This document shows positions 5,447 to 5,520 of a stretch of 5,520 nucleotides of DNA, one piece after another. Below the pieces are notes generated by a model. That model did not search any database and was not told the DNA's origin. It saw only the letters and a list, made by a program, of their open reading frames with translations. The first letter of the stretch is position 1; each line of letters begins with the position of its first letter. The translations under genes were made by a program, and so were the position numbers. This DNA is from Bacillota bacterium (GTDB lineage: Bacteria; Bacillota; Clostridia; Oscillospirales; Butyricicoccaceae): positions 1-5,520 of the forward strand of contig JAUZPW010000117.1 of the NCBI GenBank assembly GCA_030705725.1, given 5' to 3'.

Positions 5447-5520
5447 ATGGCAAAGCAATCAATGCGCTTTATCAAAAAAGAGCACGGCCAGGCGGTTGCC
5501 GAGCTTGCGATTACGCTGCC
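5447..5520 (+). CDS. TadE-like pseudopilin/assembly protein, N-terminal fragment (cut by window end)
   Basis: Only 24 complete codons are visible, in an open frame to the window edge. A basic N-terminus (MAKQSMRFIKKEHG) is followed by QAVAELAITLP, the start of a hydrophobic helix. G14 followed by Q-A-V-A-E gives the G|xxxxE cleavage pattern shared by TadE/TadF/TadG-like pseudopilins, and AELAITLP resembles the VEFALVLP stretch of TadE-like proteins. The ATG at 5447 has a strong ribosome site (GGAGGGGG, 5433-5440) 6 bases upstream, so it is preferred over the in-frame ATG at 5462. Its place after prepilin peptidase and flp supports a Tad role. TadE, TadF and TadG cannot be told apart from this piece. 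Confidence 0.75.
   Translation, partial: MAKQSMRFIKKEHGQAVAELAITL

Noticed and set aside
5140..5475. 111-residue minus-strand frame over flp
   Set aside because: It is antisense to a clear Flp pilin with a strong ribosome site, has no recognisable motifs, and crosses the intercistronic hairpin.

Overview
The window comes from a bacterium of moderate G+C content, probably a Gram-negative environmental lineage. No rRNA or taxonomic marker is present, so I do not name a phylum. All recognisable genes lie on the + strand. They fall into three blocks separated by regulatory DNA.

Block 1 (1-2006) is the end of a cobalt/nickel uptake operon of the energy-coupling-factor (ECF) type. It holds the C-terminal part of CbiM, which carries a fused CbiN/PDGLE-like tail, then CbiQ (transmembrane coupling component) and CbiO (ATPase). 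The genes are tightly packed, with an 8-base overlap and a 1-base gap. Together they form the substrate-binding membrane protein, the scaffold and the energising ATPase of one transporter.

Block 2 (about 2003-4130) is one long membrane-anchored SPFH/band-7 (flotillin-like) protein of 667 residues. It starts at TTG, has a plausible promoter of its own overlapping the cbiO stop, and ends at a strong intrinsic terminator. Its N-terminal half appears to contain four divergent copies of a beta-rich SPFH-like unit ahead of the usual SPFH core and coiled coil.

Block 3 (4246-5520) is the start of a Tad/Flp pilus operon. A sigma70-like promoter drives a roughly 200-base leader holding a clear GEMM-I (cyclic-di-GMP-I) riboswitch aptamer, an 11-bp direct repeat and an intrinsic terminator. 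An A24 prepilin peptidase (TadV/CpaA type), a Flp pilin with a perfect G|xxxxEY processing site, and the first codons of a TadE-like pseudopilin follow. A strong hairpin without a U-tract lies between flp and the tadE-like gene.

The most interesting part is block 3: a second-messenger riboswitch placed to control a whole Tad pilus operon. The second is the repeat architecture of the SPFH protein. Nothing in the window points to phage, insertion sequences, CRISPR or a tRNA.
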